NCBI GenBank assembly: GCA_963971575.1
Contig: OZ020611.1
Coordinates: 48,504,007-48,568,006, forward strand
Direction: 5' to 3'
Length of the DNA: 64,000 nt
Source: Liopterus haemorrhoidalis
Lineage: Eukaryota > Arthropoda > Insecta > Coleoptera > Dytiscidae
Position numbers and translations under genes: made by a program. Below, one piece after another: positions 1 through 11,794 of this stretch. The notes beneath the pieces were generated by a model. That model worked only from the letters and a program-made list of their open reading frames with translations, was not told the DNA's origin and made no database searches. Position 1 is the first letter of the stretch, and each line of letters opens with the position of its first letter.

Positions 1-281
1 GGATTCAGCAGCTTTTCAAGGTGATGAAAATCGCTGTCCAAGCATTTTTTGTTTGACATTGGGGAACAAAAAGAAGTTGTTAGGGGATAAATCAGGTGAA
101 TGCGGGCAATGAGACATTCTTTTTCAAATAATCAATCAACGATGTGTTGTGTGGGAGCTTGCATTGTCATGATGAAGAATGATGCGACGTTTTTGATTGT
201 TTTTCCTGATTTTGTCGATGGCTTTTGTTAAACAAATTGTTGTATACCATTCAGTATTAACTGTTCTCCGATACTCTAAAA

Positions 282-573
282 CAGACAGTCCCAAACTGTG
301 GTAAGCGTATCGGTACCGGTACGCGATAATTTTGAGAGGTGAGGACTTTTTTTTGCTCATCACTTTCGTTTTGAGAGGTGTGAACCTTTTTTTGCTCATC
401 ACTTGGGTTTTGAAAGGTGATGCCCTTTTTTTGCTCATCACTTGAGTTTTGAGGGGTGAGGACCTTTTTTTTATTTGCCAAGGGCACCAAAAAAATTGGC
501 TACGGTTCTGACTGGTACGCCACCATATTATCTACTACATACCTGTACATCTTAAAAAGATTGGAAACCTCTG
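282..573. mobile_element. non-autonomous hAT element inside mariner copy 1
   Basis: The element interrupts the mariner between its PLEQR and RRTVNTEWYT codons. Its ends are cagacagtcccaaact on the left and, reverse-complemented, cagaggtttccaat on the right, both hAT-like. It is flanked by an 8-bp target duplication, ctctaaaa (274-281) and ctctaaag (574-581), with one mismatch. It has no coding capacity, and its core is a four-copy minisatellite. Confidence 0.8.
335..472. repeat. ~33-bp minisatellite, four units, in hAT element
   Basis: Four head-to-tail units each hold a T-run followed by gctcatcactt and then a ttttgagaggtgagga-like block. The reverse complement of the same unit recurs at 20925-21045 inside a different hAT element. 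The short ORFs here, with repeated MSKK or SDEQKK, are by-products of the repeat. Confidence 0.85.
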
Positions 574-1667
574 CTCTAAAGGAATGATTGCGACATGTCC
601 ATTATAACCATAGAAACAACCAATCATTTTCTTGGAAGTACTTCGTGAACGAACAACTTTTGTGGGTTTCGGTTCATCTTGGAAGACCCAAACAGTGAAT
701 TGTTGCTTAGTTTCCGGTTCATATGAATAAATCCAAGTTTCGTCACCTGTAACGATGTTGTATACGGATTTTGCATTGCCTAGGTTGAATTTTTTTAGCA
801 TTTCCTTACACCAATCAACACGAGCCTTGCTTGAGCTTCGGTCAAATTATGCGGAATCCATCGGGAATAGATCTTTTTCACAGCTAAATGTTCATGCAAA
901 ATCGAATGTATTGCACTCTGCAATATGCCAATGGATGTCTCTATCTCACATACCGATTTTCTTCAATCATTTTGCGCACAGCATCGATGTTTTTTTGAAT
1001 CACAACCGATTTTGGTCGACCTTCACGATATTCATCACTGAGGGTCGCACGACCGCGACGAAATTCTGCAAACCAAGTGTAAACAGTTTTTTCTGATGGT
1101 GCTTCATTACCAACAGTTGAACGAAACGAATCTGTGCATTGTTGTTGAGTTAGACCTTTACTAAAATCGTAAAAAATCATCCAACGAAAACCTTCACGAG
1201 TAATATAAATTTTTTCACAAACTGTTTTTTTTTTAACGCCCACTGTCAACCAACTACTCGGTCAATTTATAAACTGCCACTGATTTCACAATAACAAATG
1301 CCAAATGTTACGAACATAGTAATGACAGATTTCAATATTGCCATCTAGTGGACGTTTGTAAAAACATAAAAAGTAATCCTCGTGTTTATGTGGTGGATTA
1401 TGAATTTTTCGTGGAAGGGACGATTTTTTTTTATTTATTTATTTATTTATTATTATTTTTTTTATTTTTTGGCTCACAGTCGTATGTATGTATTAGGTTG
1501 ATGACTTTTTTACTTTTTTTCTCAAAAATTATTTCCTGTAGCACGAATGGATGAACTTTTGCATATTAATGACTAAAATGACGTTTATTCCACTGAATTA
1601 TTGAAAAAGGTCACGCACAAACCACTTTGAAATGTTATGTAGGCCATTTTAGCATTTTATATAATTG

Positions 1668-2425
1668 TATTAACAATATCATCATCATCATTAATCAGCC
1701 TTTCTTGTCCACTGCTGAACGTAGGCCTCCCCAAGCTTTTTCCATTCGGAACGATATGTGCTACTGATTTCCAGTTTCCCGCAACTCTCTTTACGTCATC
1801 CGTCCACCTAGTTGGGGGTCTTCCTCTTCTTCTGTTGGTATCTCTGGGTCTCCAATCTAGGATCTTCTTTGTCCATCTGTTATCTTGAAGTCTAGCCAGA
1901 TGTCCAGCCCAATTCCATTTAAGACGAGCAATTCTTTCGATGACGTCACATACTTTTGTCTGTTCTCGAATCCACTGATTTGTTTTCCGATCAGCTAGAC
2001 TAATTCCAAGTATTGATCTCTCCATCGATCTTTGGGCAAATCTTAATTTTTCAGCTGAATTAGCTGTTAATGTCAGAGTTTCCGATCCGTATGTTAGAAC
2101 AGGTAGTACGCATTGGTTGAAAACTTTTTTCTTCAAGCAATTTGGCAAGTTGCTAGTGAAAACATCTCTCAACTTGCCAAAAGCCGCCCACCCTAGACCG
2201 ATGCGGCGTTTCATTTCACGGGTTTGATTGTCCCGGCCAATGCTAATGTCATGCCCTAGATATTTGTAGCTGGCTACCTGTTCTATCTGTTTGCCACCGA
2301 GGTATAGATGGTCACTCATACTAGGTTCGTCATCAATTGCGTCTTAGAGAAGTTTACTTTCAGTCCAATTTTTTCAGTTTCCCTTTTCAGTTCTTCCAGC
2401 ATGTACGCCATGTCTGATTTTTTAA
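1668..2425 (-). pseudogene. RTE-type LINE, 3' end of reverse-transcriptase ORF
   Basis: The main minus-strand frame (220 codons, 1657-2319) is the C-terminal part of a non-LTR retrotransposon polymerase. It shows YLGHDISIGRDN, the VLPVLTYGSETLTLT block and the RRRGRPPTRWTDDVKR tail typical of RTE-like ORFs. Upstream, KSDMAYMLEELKRETEKIGL continues in another frame, so at least one frameshift separates the parts. The copy is 5'-truncated near an AT-rich stretch. It ends in a short run of ATC/GAT triplets, the kind of simple-repeat tail seen at RTE 3' ends. It cannot be active. Confidence 0.85.
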
Positions 2426-2517
2426 CAATATATATATAAAAATTAACAATTTATATATATATATATATATAATTTTTAATAAATATATGACGAGTATAAC
2501 ATAAGAATTTTATTTAA

Positions 2518-2520
<3 letters not shown>

Positions 2521-2589
<69 letters not shown>
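2521..2589. repeat. (TA)n microsatellite
   Basis: About 34 uninterrupted TA dinucleotides; a shorter TA run lies just upstream at 2452-2472. Confidence 0.95.
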
Positions 2590-2597
<8 letters not shown>

Positions 2598-3678
2598 GTA
2601 ATCAAAACTACTTTTGCAATAATTTATGTACCAGAAAATTGTACCTATAGATATATTTTTCCAGAAAATCATAGAACGCTGTGCGCCGCAGAAATTATTA
2701 AAGATGTCTAAAATTAACGGTTTCCTGATCAGTATATTGAGTTATTGTCCTAATTTATAAGTTTGTAAAAATATCACATAAAATGGAGGATAGCCGTCAT
2801 GTGTGCTGTTTTAAAATTCTTGTTATGTTCACATCAGGTTTTAAAACAAGCCTATATTTGATATAATCAGCGCGAAGTAATTAAATCAGCCTTATTGTAT
2901 TTATAATTTAAACGTGACAGTAAATTCCAAATCTTTTTGGTTATGTTGGAATTTTGATGGGCTGCTTCATTTATCTTTGATCATAATTAAAAAATTTACG
3001 AAAAATTGCTAGTTCACGCTAACAAAATCTTGCGTCCTTTTAGGTTTGGGATCTTCGTTAAAATTCAGTTAAGAGCATGAAATCATCAGGATGAACAAAT
3101 TAGAAAATACGTGCTTTACAAATTATGTATAAGGTATATTTCCGGTTTTTAGGTGTTTTTAAACGCTGTACAATTTCAACAGACTGCTCGTTCGGGCTCG
3201 CATGATATAGATGCAGATTTCACAGTACAATAAAGACTTAAACGCACGTTGTCATGGCAACATAAAAAAAATTAATAAAACGTCATTAAAATTGAAAAGT
3301 TAGCGATCCGATGATTTACACAGGACAAATTCAGTAAAGCGGGAAATTTAAAAAAGTTACAACTAGGGCATGGGCGTAGTAACTTTGTTAGCCTCAGTGA
3401 TTTTATTATTATTATTTTTAATATGAAGAAGATATTTCTTGAACAGGTATTGAAATAATCAAGGCAAATAATACGCTTGCGTTATTTGTACGACATAAAT
3501 TCAGTACAAAGAGAAATCTGAACGAGTTAAAAGTATATTAATTTTTAAAAATTATGCAAAAAAATTATTTGGTTAAAAGGATTTAAATATCACAATATAT
3601 CTTAATAAAACTAAAGTTTCTTAAATAAATATTTATTGAACATATAATATATATCAAAATATTGTATAACATGTCATA
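2590..3678. other. AT-rich stretch, mostly unassigned; TIR-element fragment near 3310-3395
   Basis: I see no gene here. The segment around 3310-3395 (with gcgggaaattt and ctagggcatgggcgtagtaa) is the reverse complement of part of the element at 33044-33877, so it is a truncated copy of that family. Confidence 0.5.
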
Positions 3679-3722
3679 TAGGTAACCAGTGTAATAATGT
3701 ATCTAGTTACAAGTATCTAGAT

Positions 3723-4037
3723 CAGTGATTCCCAAAGGGTGTGTCGGGGCACATTAATGTGCAGCAAAATTTTCCAAGTGTGCCCTAATATCTTTAAAAA
3801 AAAAAACTATCGTCGTTTTTATTTTAAAATTATTGTCCGAATATACGTACAATACCATTAATAAGAATAAAGTACAGTAAGGATTATTTTATGACGAATT
3901 GAAATTGACATATCATTTTTTCCCCTGAATACAGCGGCGTCTGTATTCAAATTTCTTCTTCTATGACTACGTAGGGGTCGGGAAATTTTTCTTCTTTGGA
4001 AAATGTGCCACGAGAGTAAAAAGATTTGGAATCACTG
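3723..4037. mobile_element. hAT MITE (315 bp) with perfect 8-bp TSD
   Basis: The ends are cagtgattcccaaag and, reverse-complemented, cagtgattccaaatc. They are followed by related gtgtcggggcaca and ctctcgtggcaca blocks. The target duplication atctagat is perfect (3715-3722 and 4038-4045) and lies in the sub-terminal repeats of the larger hAT element, so this is the younger insertion. Confidence 0.9.
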
Positions 4038-4933
4038 ATCTAGATACAAATTATATACTTTTTGAAATATGTATCTGTATCTGTATCTAGATATTTAAAT
4101 TTAAGTATCTTGTATCTTTATTTCAGATACTTTGATCGTTACTTTATTTTTATACCATGATACCAAACTGATGTAACAGTTTAATTATAAATTGCAATTT
4201 TAAATATTTTATTTTTACTATAAACAAAATGCAGAAAATAATTGAAATTCTGGCGTTCACAAATTAAATTTATATTGAATGTAAAAAAAAAAAATTGCAC
4301 TCGTTTTTCGAAGCTTTTGAACGGCCGTAAAAATAGTAGGTATTTAGGTACCACAATAGTAGGTACAACACTTAAGGAAAATGGGTCATTATTAATGAAA
4401 TCTAAGTTTTTGATTAACTATTGATGCTATTTTGATAAGCAATATAAAAAAATTATAACCACACAAGTGGTTTGGGAGTGGACCGTGGTTTTGTGAAGCA
4501 TTTTTAAGACAAATTAAGGCCCTTCAAAAGTATTCAGTGATTGAAAATAAACTTTGACATTTTTTTTTTTTTTTTGAGGCATTTTCTCTTGAGGCTTGGC
4601 TCTAGTCTTCCTCACCCAAGGGTCGGCAATACTAGCGTGGATATTAAGTTCATTTCCTAATTGAAATCAGTAACATAAGTAGGTGTGTTTCCTAAAGGAC
4701 GTAAAACTGAATAAATTATTAAACGTTCATATAATTTTAATTTGTAAGCGTGAGAATGTCAACTGAAATTTTGTTTATAAATTAAATTTGTATGGAATGA
4801 GAAAAAAATAATAATCACATATTTCTTATCAGTATTTTTTATTAGTGATCAAAAATGATCGTGACATTACACGAATTGCACTTCAATTAGGACTAAAATA
4901 TGATTTAAAGGAACATCCTCTTAACAAGAACAT

Positions 4934-4979
4934 AGCTGCGTATCTATAAGACTAACATTAGTCTTATAGATACGCAGCT
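4934..4979. repeat. 46-bp perfect hairpin (22-bp arms, 2-nt loop)
   Basis: The arm agctgcgtatctataagact plus aa is followed by ca and then its exact reverse complement. A transcript would fold into an uninterrupted 22-bp stem. It lies inside the hAT element at 3687-5242. It could be a fold-back duplication left by repair. A small-RNA precursor is possible but nothing else supports that. Confidence 0.9.
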
Positions 4980-5250
4980 CATACGTTAGCACATATGGCT
5001 AACATAATACGTACGTTATTTAGTATAAATTTATTCCGTAGAATAGTGTTTTAATTTTTTGAGACGTCACGGTCATAATAGCCTGTATAATACTGATTAA
5101 CATGCACTGTTTGTTTGGTAAAAAATATGGTATTTTCATTTTTCAATGTTTTTTCAAAAGTATGTAGCTGTATCTAGATACAAACATTTTTGGCATGTAT
5201 CTGTATCCAGGTATTTTTTTAAATGTATGTAATACAACACTGTAGATAAC

Positions 5251-6776
5251 CTAAAATATACGTAACTCTAAAAAAAACTAATTCTCCCTTAAAATTTATG
5301 CCAATAATATAAATAAACGTCTGAATATGTATATCAATTATTGTAATAATAATAAAATATGACCTATATGAAGACCACAATGATATTAATTCATTCAAAT
5401 GTACGACGCTGAATAACTATCAACGAGGACTAAAAACTTCACTTATATTTGTTTTGAAAAAAGCTAAACATAATAACCAATAAAGTCACTAAATAAAAGT
5501 ACATACTGATGTTTACATTCACATTTTTTTTAAACTTTTTTACTTTATAAAAGAGCCCCAAACTCTGTGTGCCCAAGGGCCCTTGCATGGCCTAAGACGG
5601 CCCTCATTATAAGTTATCCTTTTGACAAGGCTTTTGTAATTACACAAAACCAATTCTAAGCAAGGATAATTTTTATGTACAATTTAGGAATTCTGTCTAA
5701 CTTATGTTTCATCTTCATAAAAACTAAATATAAATTAATGCGTCTGGAGAATCATAGCCAACGATCTATAATTATTCAGTGTTAAGCAGATTTCTATGAG
5801 TTGATCCTGTAAAAAGTGTATAGAATTAGACCTCCTGTTCTGCGGAATGCTCAGTTTTTCAGTGGAATGTGATGTCGCATGTGAAATGGGCTAGTGGCAG
5901 AGACTAGTGACTAGCGCACACCGGATGAGCCTGGCTGCGTTCCGGCCAACACTATAAATAGATGAGAATGTAACGAATGTACTTGCTCTTCGCGAACTTG
6001 CCCGCGTATTCGCGCCTCACCGTACCATCGCTTGTCAATGTATTATCTTTCATGGACTAGCACCTCGCACCATCAACACTGCAATTAACACTTTCCTACA
6101 CAGTTAAAATATAGAAATCACTTTTGTACGTATGATAATGTATCTGTCAGCAACTAGAACCAATTGTTATTTGAATGCCCAATTCATTTTTGTTCTCATA
6201 ACATAATCATACAAAATTTAATTATACAAAAAATTTCCTTCCCTACGAATATTCTGACTCTTCTTGCTAATAACTCTCTAGATATTTATGAAATTATTAT
6301 TAACTATACACTATATCAAAAAGACTGATAGTAATAACATTTATTATTTGTAAAAAGTTATTGTTTTATCAAACAGAAGCGGCAAAACAAAAGCGACAAA
6401 ATATGAATAGTTCGAAACGATATATTGTTAAAAACAACCGAGGGTGCCGCACATATTATATGGGAATACAAACTAGGGTTAAACACAATAGACCATAAAA
6501 ATTTGACCCTAAATTTTGAGGAAAAATATGGTCACAGGGGTGTGTTTAATGATATGATAAATATGGTAACAGGCGTGCCTTTAATAAAATGATAAATAGT
6601 AATATAGAAATACACAAAACCAATTTAAACGTGTTTAAAATGTGCACGCCACTGGTAACTGCCTGACAAAATGATTTATTACTATCAGCCTTTTTCAGAT
6701 AGAGTATACATATATTAAATCAGAAAATATCAAATTATAATTTTAAAAATCTTCATCTCTTCCTTTCTTATCTGGT
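5251..6776. other. no gene seen; GC-richer patch with TATA-like motif
   Basis: Mostly AT-rich and unassigned. 5545-5612 (ccccaaactctgtgtgccca, then gggccc) looks like a decayed hAT terminus. 5860-6010 is clearly GC-richer and includes ctataaataga near 5950. It could be a relic promoter, but no ORF follows. Confidence 0.3.
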
Positions 6777-6778
6777 TA

Positions 6779-7516
6779 CGAGGGTTACCTTTTATGTTTT
6801 TACAAACGACCACTAGATGGCAATATTGAAATGTGTCATTACTATATTCGTAAAATTTGACATTTGTTATAGTGAAATCAGTGGCAGCAAATTGACCGAG
6901 TAGTTTGATGACAGAGAGCGTTAAAAAAAAACAGTTTGTGAAAAAATGGATATTACTCGTGAAGGTTTTCGTTGGATGATTTTTTACGATTTTAGTAAAG
7001 GTCTAACTCAACAACAATGTATAGATTCGTGTCGTTCAACTTTTGGTAATTAAGCACTTTCAGAAAAGATTGTTTACAATTAGCATTTGTTTGCAGAATT
7101 TCGTCGTGGTCGTGTGTCCGTCAGTGATGAATCTCGTGAAGGTTGACCAAAATTGGTTGTGATTCAAAATAACATCGTTGCTGTGCGCAAAATGATTGAA
7201 GAAGATCGGCATGTGACTTACCGTAAGATAGAGGCATCCATAAGCATATCGCAGACTGCAATACATTCGATTTTGCATGAACATTTAGCTGTGAAAAAGA
7301 TCTGTTCCCGATGGATTCCGCATAATTTGACCGAAACTCAGAAAAAGGCTCGTGTTGATTGTTGTAAGGGAATACTAAAAATATTCAACCTAGGCACTGC
7401 AAAAGCCGTATACAAATTCGTTACAGGTGATGAAACTTGGATTTATTCATATGAACCGGAAACTAAGCAACAATCCACTGTTTGGGTCTTCCAAGATGAA
7501 CCGAAACCCACGAAAG
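6779..7516 (+). pseudogene. mariner copy 2, 5' half
   Basis: It starts with cgagggttacctttta immediately after a TA dinucleotide. It reads into the same transposase as copy 1: ITREGFRWMIFYDFSKGLTQ, then after in-frame stops an open segment (7153-7533) with the HTH linker, SRWIPHNLTE and the TGDETWIYSYEPETKQQ box. Homology stops after KPTKV near 7515, before the second catalytic Asp. It is a 3'-truncated, inactive copy. Confidence 0.87.
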
Positions 7517-7533
7517 TTTCAACCAAAATTTAA

Positions 7534-8490
7534 TTTTAAAAATCTTTTAATTTTCACGAGTTTATGTGAAAAAACTTTTGTCACTCACCCTCTTTCCCAG
7601 GTATTCCCGAAATAATTATTATTGAAATTAAAATTACTATTGGAGTAATCAGATAAATTCGTACTCATATATGGCAGCCAGGTTACTTTAAAAAGCAAAT
7701 TTATAAGGTGTTGCAGTTATTATTAATCTCCTTAAAGATTTTCAAGATTATGTAATTCATTTATTGAGAAGAAAAATGGATATAAAATGTTAATAAAATT
7801 AAGATAAAAGATCAAAAATATATATACAAAATATATTATTTTGTATATTATGTATAGAAATGTGTATATTCTTCATATACATGAATATATATACATATTT
7901 CGTAGTATTTTGTATTTACTAAATCTGATTAATGCTCAATATGGCCAGAGCGCGGCGCCACTTGTCGTGTTCCATTCTTGTAACTAACTGGGTGCAGCGT
8001 TGTTCTGTGCTTACCTTAAATAATATCAAATTGACCATTAAAAGCTTAAATGAACTATATGCAATGATTATTCTGAAAATTGTTATTGAAAAGAGAATTT
8101 TATAGGGTTGCCAACTTTATCTATGTCCTTAAAGTTCGTGGCACCAAGCGACCAAAATAATTAGACGAATATTCAAAAGTTTTTATTTACATATTAAAAA
8201 TCCTATTACACAATTGAAAACGAAAACTAAAAATATGGAGAAATACGTACATTTATATATTGCAATAAACAATATAGAAACTAAAATACTTTTTTATACT
8301 CATTAAGTAAAACACTCTTCTCATGGTTTAGCAGTTTTCGGAGATATTTCGTTTTATACCCAAAACTGAGAAGTTCGTTAAAAGATCGCGGTTTTTAAAC
8401 GACTGAAAACATAAAAAAAAAAATCGGGAACATCTAAAAGCAGTTCGAAAAATGCCTACAAAATATGTTTTCATAAGTAAAAAGGCGGGT
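7534..8490. other. no recognisable feature
   Basis: AT-rich sequence without coding or repeat signal that I can support. There is a short GC-richer patch around 7940-7990. Confidence 0.4.
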
Positions 8491-8491
8491 C

Positions 8492-9418
8492 CGGACAATT
8501 CATCGCAGAAAATTCATCCTGGAAAATTCATCGTGGAAAATTCATCGCCAGAAACTTCATCGCGGGAAACATTCATCGCAGGGAAAGTTCATCGCGAGAA
8601 AATTCATCGCAAGAAAATTCATCGCAGGGAAAGTTCATCGCGAGAAAATTCATCGCAAGAAAATTCATCGCAGGCAGGATTCATCGCGACGAAAATTCAT
8701 CGCAGGGAAATTACAAACGCTAAGGTCGTACGTACGTGCGCATTGCTGGGAACGAAATTTATTGATGAAAAATTATTAGGTAAACTCCAACTAGGTAGGG
8801 TTGGTGTTTTTGGACCAAATTAGATCCAATCCATCTTCTGAGAGTAGAGTCGAAATTTTTTGATCAAATTAGGTTCAATCCAACTTACTTACGCGTTAAG
8901 CGTGTTTGTCGCGAGTATTGAATGAAAATAGAATAAAGGCTTATCAAATTTTTAATCCAAATTTATGTGAAAATTTGCGTTCTCCTTGAACATTTTAAGA
9001 GTTTCTGAAGTAATCGACTTTCACCGAAATAGGTAAATACAGCTTTGTGGAAAACATAGAAGACCACTATGCCAAATATTAAAACTAAACAATATTTTGT
9101 TTATGTAAAGTATTTTTGTTGATATTATTTGTCTATCTTATTTATGTCTCTTATATGTAATAACAATTACCAATTAAATGATTTCAATTTCAATCGAATT
9201 CGCTAACTGTAAGAATTAAAATAACCCGATATTTATCTTAATTTCCCTGCGATGAATATTCCCTGCGATGAATTTTCCCAGCGATGAATTTTTCTGCGAT
9301 GAACTTTCTTGCGATGAATTTTCCCAGCGATGAATTTTCTTGCGATGAATTTTCCCGCGATGAATTTTCTGCGATGAATTATCTCGCGATGAATTTTCTG
9401 CGATGAATTTTCCGTAAA
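8492..9418. mobile_element. foldback-like element with minisatellite arms
   Basis: The left arm (8492-8715) is a tandem array of a 14-16-bp unit of the form gaaaattcatcgcag. The right arm (9238-9418) is the same array inverted. Both arms end on the inner side with cgcagggaaatta in mirror orientation, so they form one inverted pair around a ~520-bp unique core. Long terminal inverted repeats built of short tandem repeats are the hallmark of foldback (FB) transposons, as in Drosophila. No transposase is present and I found no target duplication, so the class is inferred. The apparent ORFs (NSSQKIHR repeats) are translations of the array. Confidence 0.65.
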
Positions 9419-9524
9419 TCGTAAAAAGGATGCTGCCATCGATGCGTAGCCAGACAGTAAACAAATAAGTTTACTCAGTAAATAATTAAAATAGGTACAA
9501 TTATTTTTTTCGCCCTTTTGTCAT

Positions 9525-10700
9525 TCCAAAAGGGTGATAGATCTGGGATAGACAATTATCGCCCTATTAGCCTGCTCCCACAGATATATAAACTACTAAG
9601 GAAAGTTATTTCTAATCGTTTAGCAATGAAACTCGATTTCTATCAACCTGTAGAGCAGACTGGATTTTGGAGAGACTTTAGTTGAACACCTACAAACAAT
9701 TCACCACCTTATAGAAAAGAGTGCAAAATATGACACACATCTTCATTTAGCTTTCGTTGAATACCAAAAACTATTTAATTCAGTAGAAATATGTGCTCTA
9801 AATAACGCCAGAATTGATTCAAGACACTTAAATCTTTTAAAAACCATCTATAACGCACCGTCCAAATAAATATTGATGAAGATATTATCACTGATAAAAT
9901 CCCTATCAGTAAAGAGGTACGCCAAGGTGACACAATATCTCCCAGACTATTCACTATCACTATGAAGGATATCTTCAACATGTTAGACTGGAGTGAAAAG
10001 GATATATACATTTATGGAGTATACTTGCATCACCTTCGCTTCGCCGACGATAGTCATCTATAGCTGTCGACATTTCATATATAATCACTATGCTAAATTG
10101 GATTTGCTTCAGTAAATTCCTCCAAAATCAAGATAATGAGTAAGGTGGTCAGCCAGATTACTATTGAAATTAGCCCCCCAGAAATCATATATAACTGCGT
10201 ATACCTAGGCCACCTACGTTCGGTAAAAATAACCAAACAACAGAAATATTACGAGGAATTAAGTGGGCCGTATTTGATTAATTTAAATTATTCAGACATA
10301 TACTGAAGGACTCAGAGATTCCCATATCACTGAAAACCAAAGTTAACGATTCGTGCATTCTGCCTACTGCTTCTTACGGACTGGAAGCAATAACGTTGCC
10401 AATTAAAAGTGCTAAAAGACTGAGGGAAGACAGTGCTGACTGACTAATAACACAAAGAGCAATGGAATGTGTCATACTTGGTATAAATTTGGGAAAGAGA
10501 AGCAGAAATTCTGAAATTAAGAGAGATAACAAAATTACAGAAGTAATACACCGCATTGCGAACCTCAAATGCAGCTGGACAGGACACATAGCAAGGCAGG
10601 ACTCAATTAGCAGAATAAGGTAGTCTATTGGTTCCTGCACCTAAACAAAACAAGCTAGGGAAGATTAAAATAAACGCCGACGATATAAAAAGCACCATCC
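9525..10700 (+). pseudogene. RTE-type LINE reverse transcriptase, decayed
   Basis: Translation across several frames gives successive reverse-transcriptase blocks in order: DNYRPISLLPQIYKL with KVISNRLAMKL, then VEQTGF, then ISKEVRQGDTISPRLFTITM, then HHLRFADDS (the catalytic ADD box). A weak RTE-like tail follows (VLGINLGKRS and NRIAHLKCSWTGH-like remnants). At least four stops or shifts break it. It has the same general family look as 1668-2425 but a clearly different sequence. Confidence 0.82.
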
Positions 10701-10744
10701 GGAACCAATGTCATAGAAAGGCAAATATACATGGAATAAAATGA

Positions 10745-11102
10745 AGGAAGCAGTAGATGAATAACATGATCTGTATCTGAAGGTATTGTTGTATACATTG
10801 TTTGTATATAATAAAATTGATTTTGTTTAATTTTAGGAAACTTTTCAAAAGACCTAATGAAATTAAAGAAATATGTCACAATGGTGGAGAATAAACCATG
10901 TTTTGGAAATCTCGTTTTGTGTCTTTATGGTAGTTCTTCGACCAGTGTTTTCCAATCTTATTGTCTACACGATGCCCTTAGTATTTCTAGGGGGGAAATG
11001 ACTCCCAGGGGGATAAATAATAATAAATTATATAAAAAGATGAGCCTAATGCTTCGTTCAGAAACTCCAAATTAGAGATTTGAATTAACGTGAAATTAGT
11101 AC
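10745..11102. other. unassigned; hAT-like terminus near 10930
   Basis: No gene seen. accagtgttttccaatctta near 10940 resembles a hAT end, without a visible partner. Confidence 0.3.
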
Positions 11103-11106
11103 TTAA

Positions 11107-11777
11107 CCTCTTCTTGCACGAATATTTTTTTCAAAATTTAAAATATATTAAAAAAATCTAAACACACTAGTTTTTATTAAAGAAAATATAAAAAATACAA
11201 AAAATTTAAATTTAACTTATTTTTGACCAATATTTGATGTAAAAACCAAACGTACACATATATGGCCATAGAGCGAATATCAATACGAATATCTTCTATG
11301 CATGGAAATTTTCCATGCATTCTGGGCACAAAGGCTCTTTGCACTTCTTACATGCATATCTTGTACGTTTTGAACAATTTTTTTCATGGCACCGTGGTGG
11401 ATTTTTATATACTTTTTTCTCTGGATAGTGTCCAATTCCATCAGTTCGAATTTCTGGTACAACTTTGGTCCATGCTTTTCGTTTTTTTAGGAGAGTGCTC
11501 ATTAGATGGTATTCCTCTTCTAGGTCTGTTACTATTTAATTGTATCAAAGTATTTGCAACGGAGGCTTTAAATTCCAAAAGAGGTATTTTAGAACTTTTC
11601 GATGCTCTATACAAAACCCAAGCATTTACGATTAGCAGCACCCTCAAGCGTAAGATATATGAACTCATATGCAAAATGGCATCATATGTGGCCATCGAGC
11701 AATAAATATATTAGTTAATTTTTAATTAGATCTTGGTTTTTAAAATGTACACATATGTGCCAAAATGCAAGAAGAGG
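11107..11777. mobile_element. piggyBac-like element, internally deleted
   Basis: It is bounded by TTAA on both sides (11103-11106 and 11778-11781), the piggyBac target site. The inverted ends cctcttcttgca are identical over 12 bp. Sub-terminal gtacacatat...tggcc motifs are also inverted. Inside is a minus-strand remnant of the transposase C-terminus. At 671 bp it has lost the catalytic core. Confidence 0.85.
11294..11700 (-). pseudogene. piggyBac transposase C-terminal fragment with zinc-finger
   Basis: The minus strand reads LLIVNAWVLYR, then KIPLLEFKASVANTLIQ, then in another frame IRTDGIGHYPEK, PPRCHEKNCSKRTRYACKKC and PLCPECMENFH. The last part is the cysteine-rich C-terminal domain typical of piggyBac transposases (C-x4-C, C-x2-C, C-x2-C, then H). 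One frameshift separates the two segments near 11450-11500. The catalytic Asp residues lie upstream in intact elements and are missing. This relic supports the TTAA-based assignment of the surrounding element. Confidence 0.75.
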
Positions 11778-11794
11778 TTAACATAAAATTTGTA

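Larger units (their letters stand above)
1..1382 (-). pseudogene. mariner (DD34D) transposon copy 1, broken and cut by window edge
   Basis: Read on the minus strand this is a mariner transposase in broken frames. It carries the N-terminal ITREGFRWMIFYDFSKGLTQ stretch, the helix-turn-helix region, the WIPHNLTE-type linker, the TGDETWIY box with the first catalytic Asp, and the LHHDNASSHT box with the second. The SPDLSP-like region with the third is at the extreme left and runs out of the window. The 5' end at 1382 reads cctcg, matching the ends of the copies at 6779 and 16104. Several frameshifts and a 292-bp hAT insertion (282-573) make it inactive. The family assignment rests on recognised motifs and is secure; the subfamily is not determined. 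Confidence 0.9.
3687..5242. mobile_element. hAT-like element (1556 bp) carrying a nested hAT
   Basis: The left end is cagtgtaataatgtatctag. The right end reverse-complemented is cagtgttgtattacatacat. The sub-terminal regions on both sides carry repeated gtatctgtatctagata motifs, often seen in hAT ends. The flanking 8-mers taggtaac (3679-3686) and tagataac (5243-5250) match at seven of eight positions. I see no transposase inside. It holds the nested element at 3723-4037 and the hairpin at 4934-4979. Confidence 0.7.

Noticed and set aside
5860..6010. Active promoter with TATA box
   Set aside because: No ORF or splice donor follows within a plausible distance; one TATA-like motif is weak evidence in AT-rich DNA.
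8452..8823. ORF with NSSQ/KIHR repeats, and its minus-strand counterparts at 9216-9464
   Set aside because: It is a translation of the 15-bp minisatellite in the foldback arms; all frames give repeats.
11262..11705. 147-codon plus-strand ORF
   Set aside because: The minus strand carries piggyBac transposase motifs in the same place; the plus ORF is its shadow.
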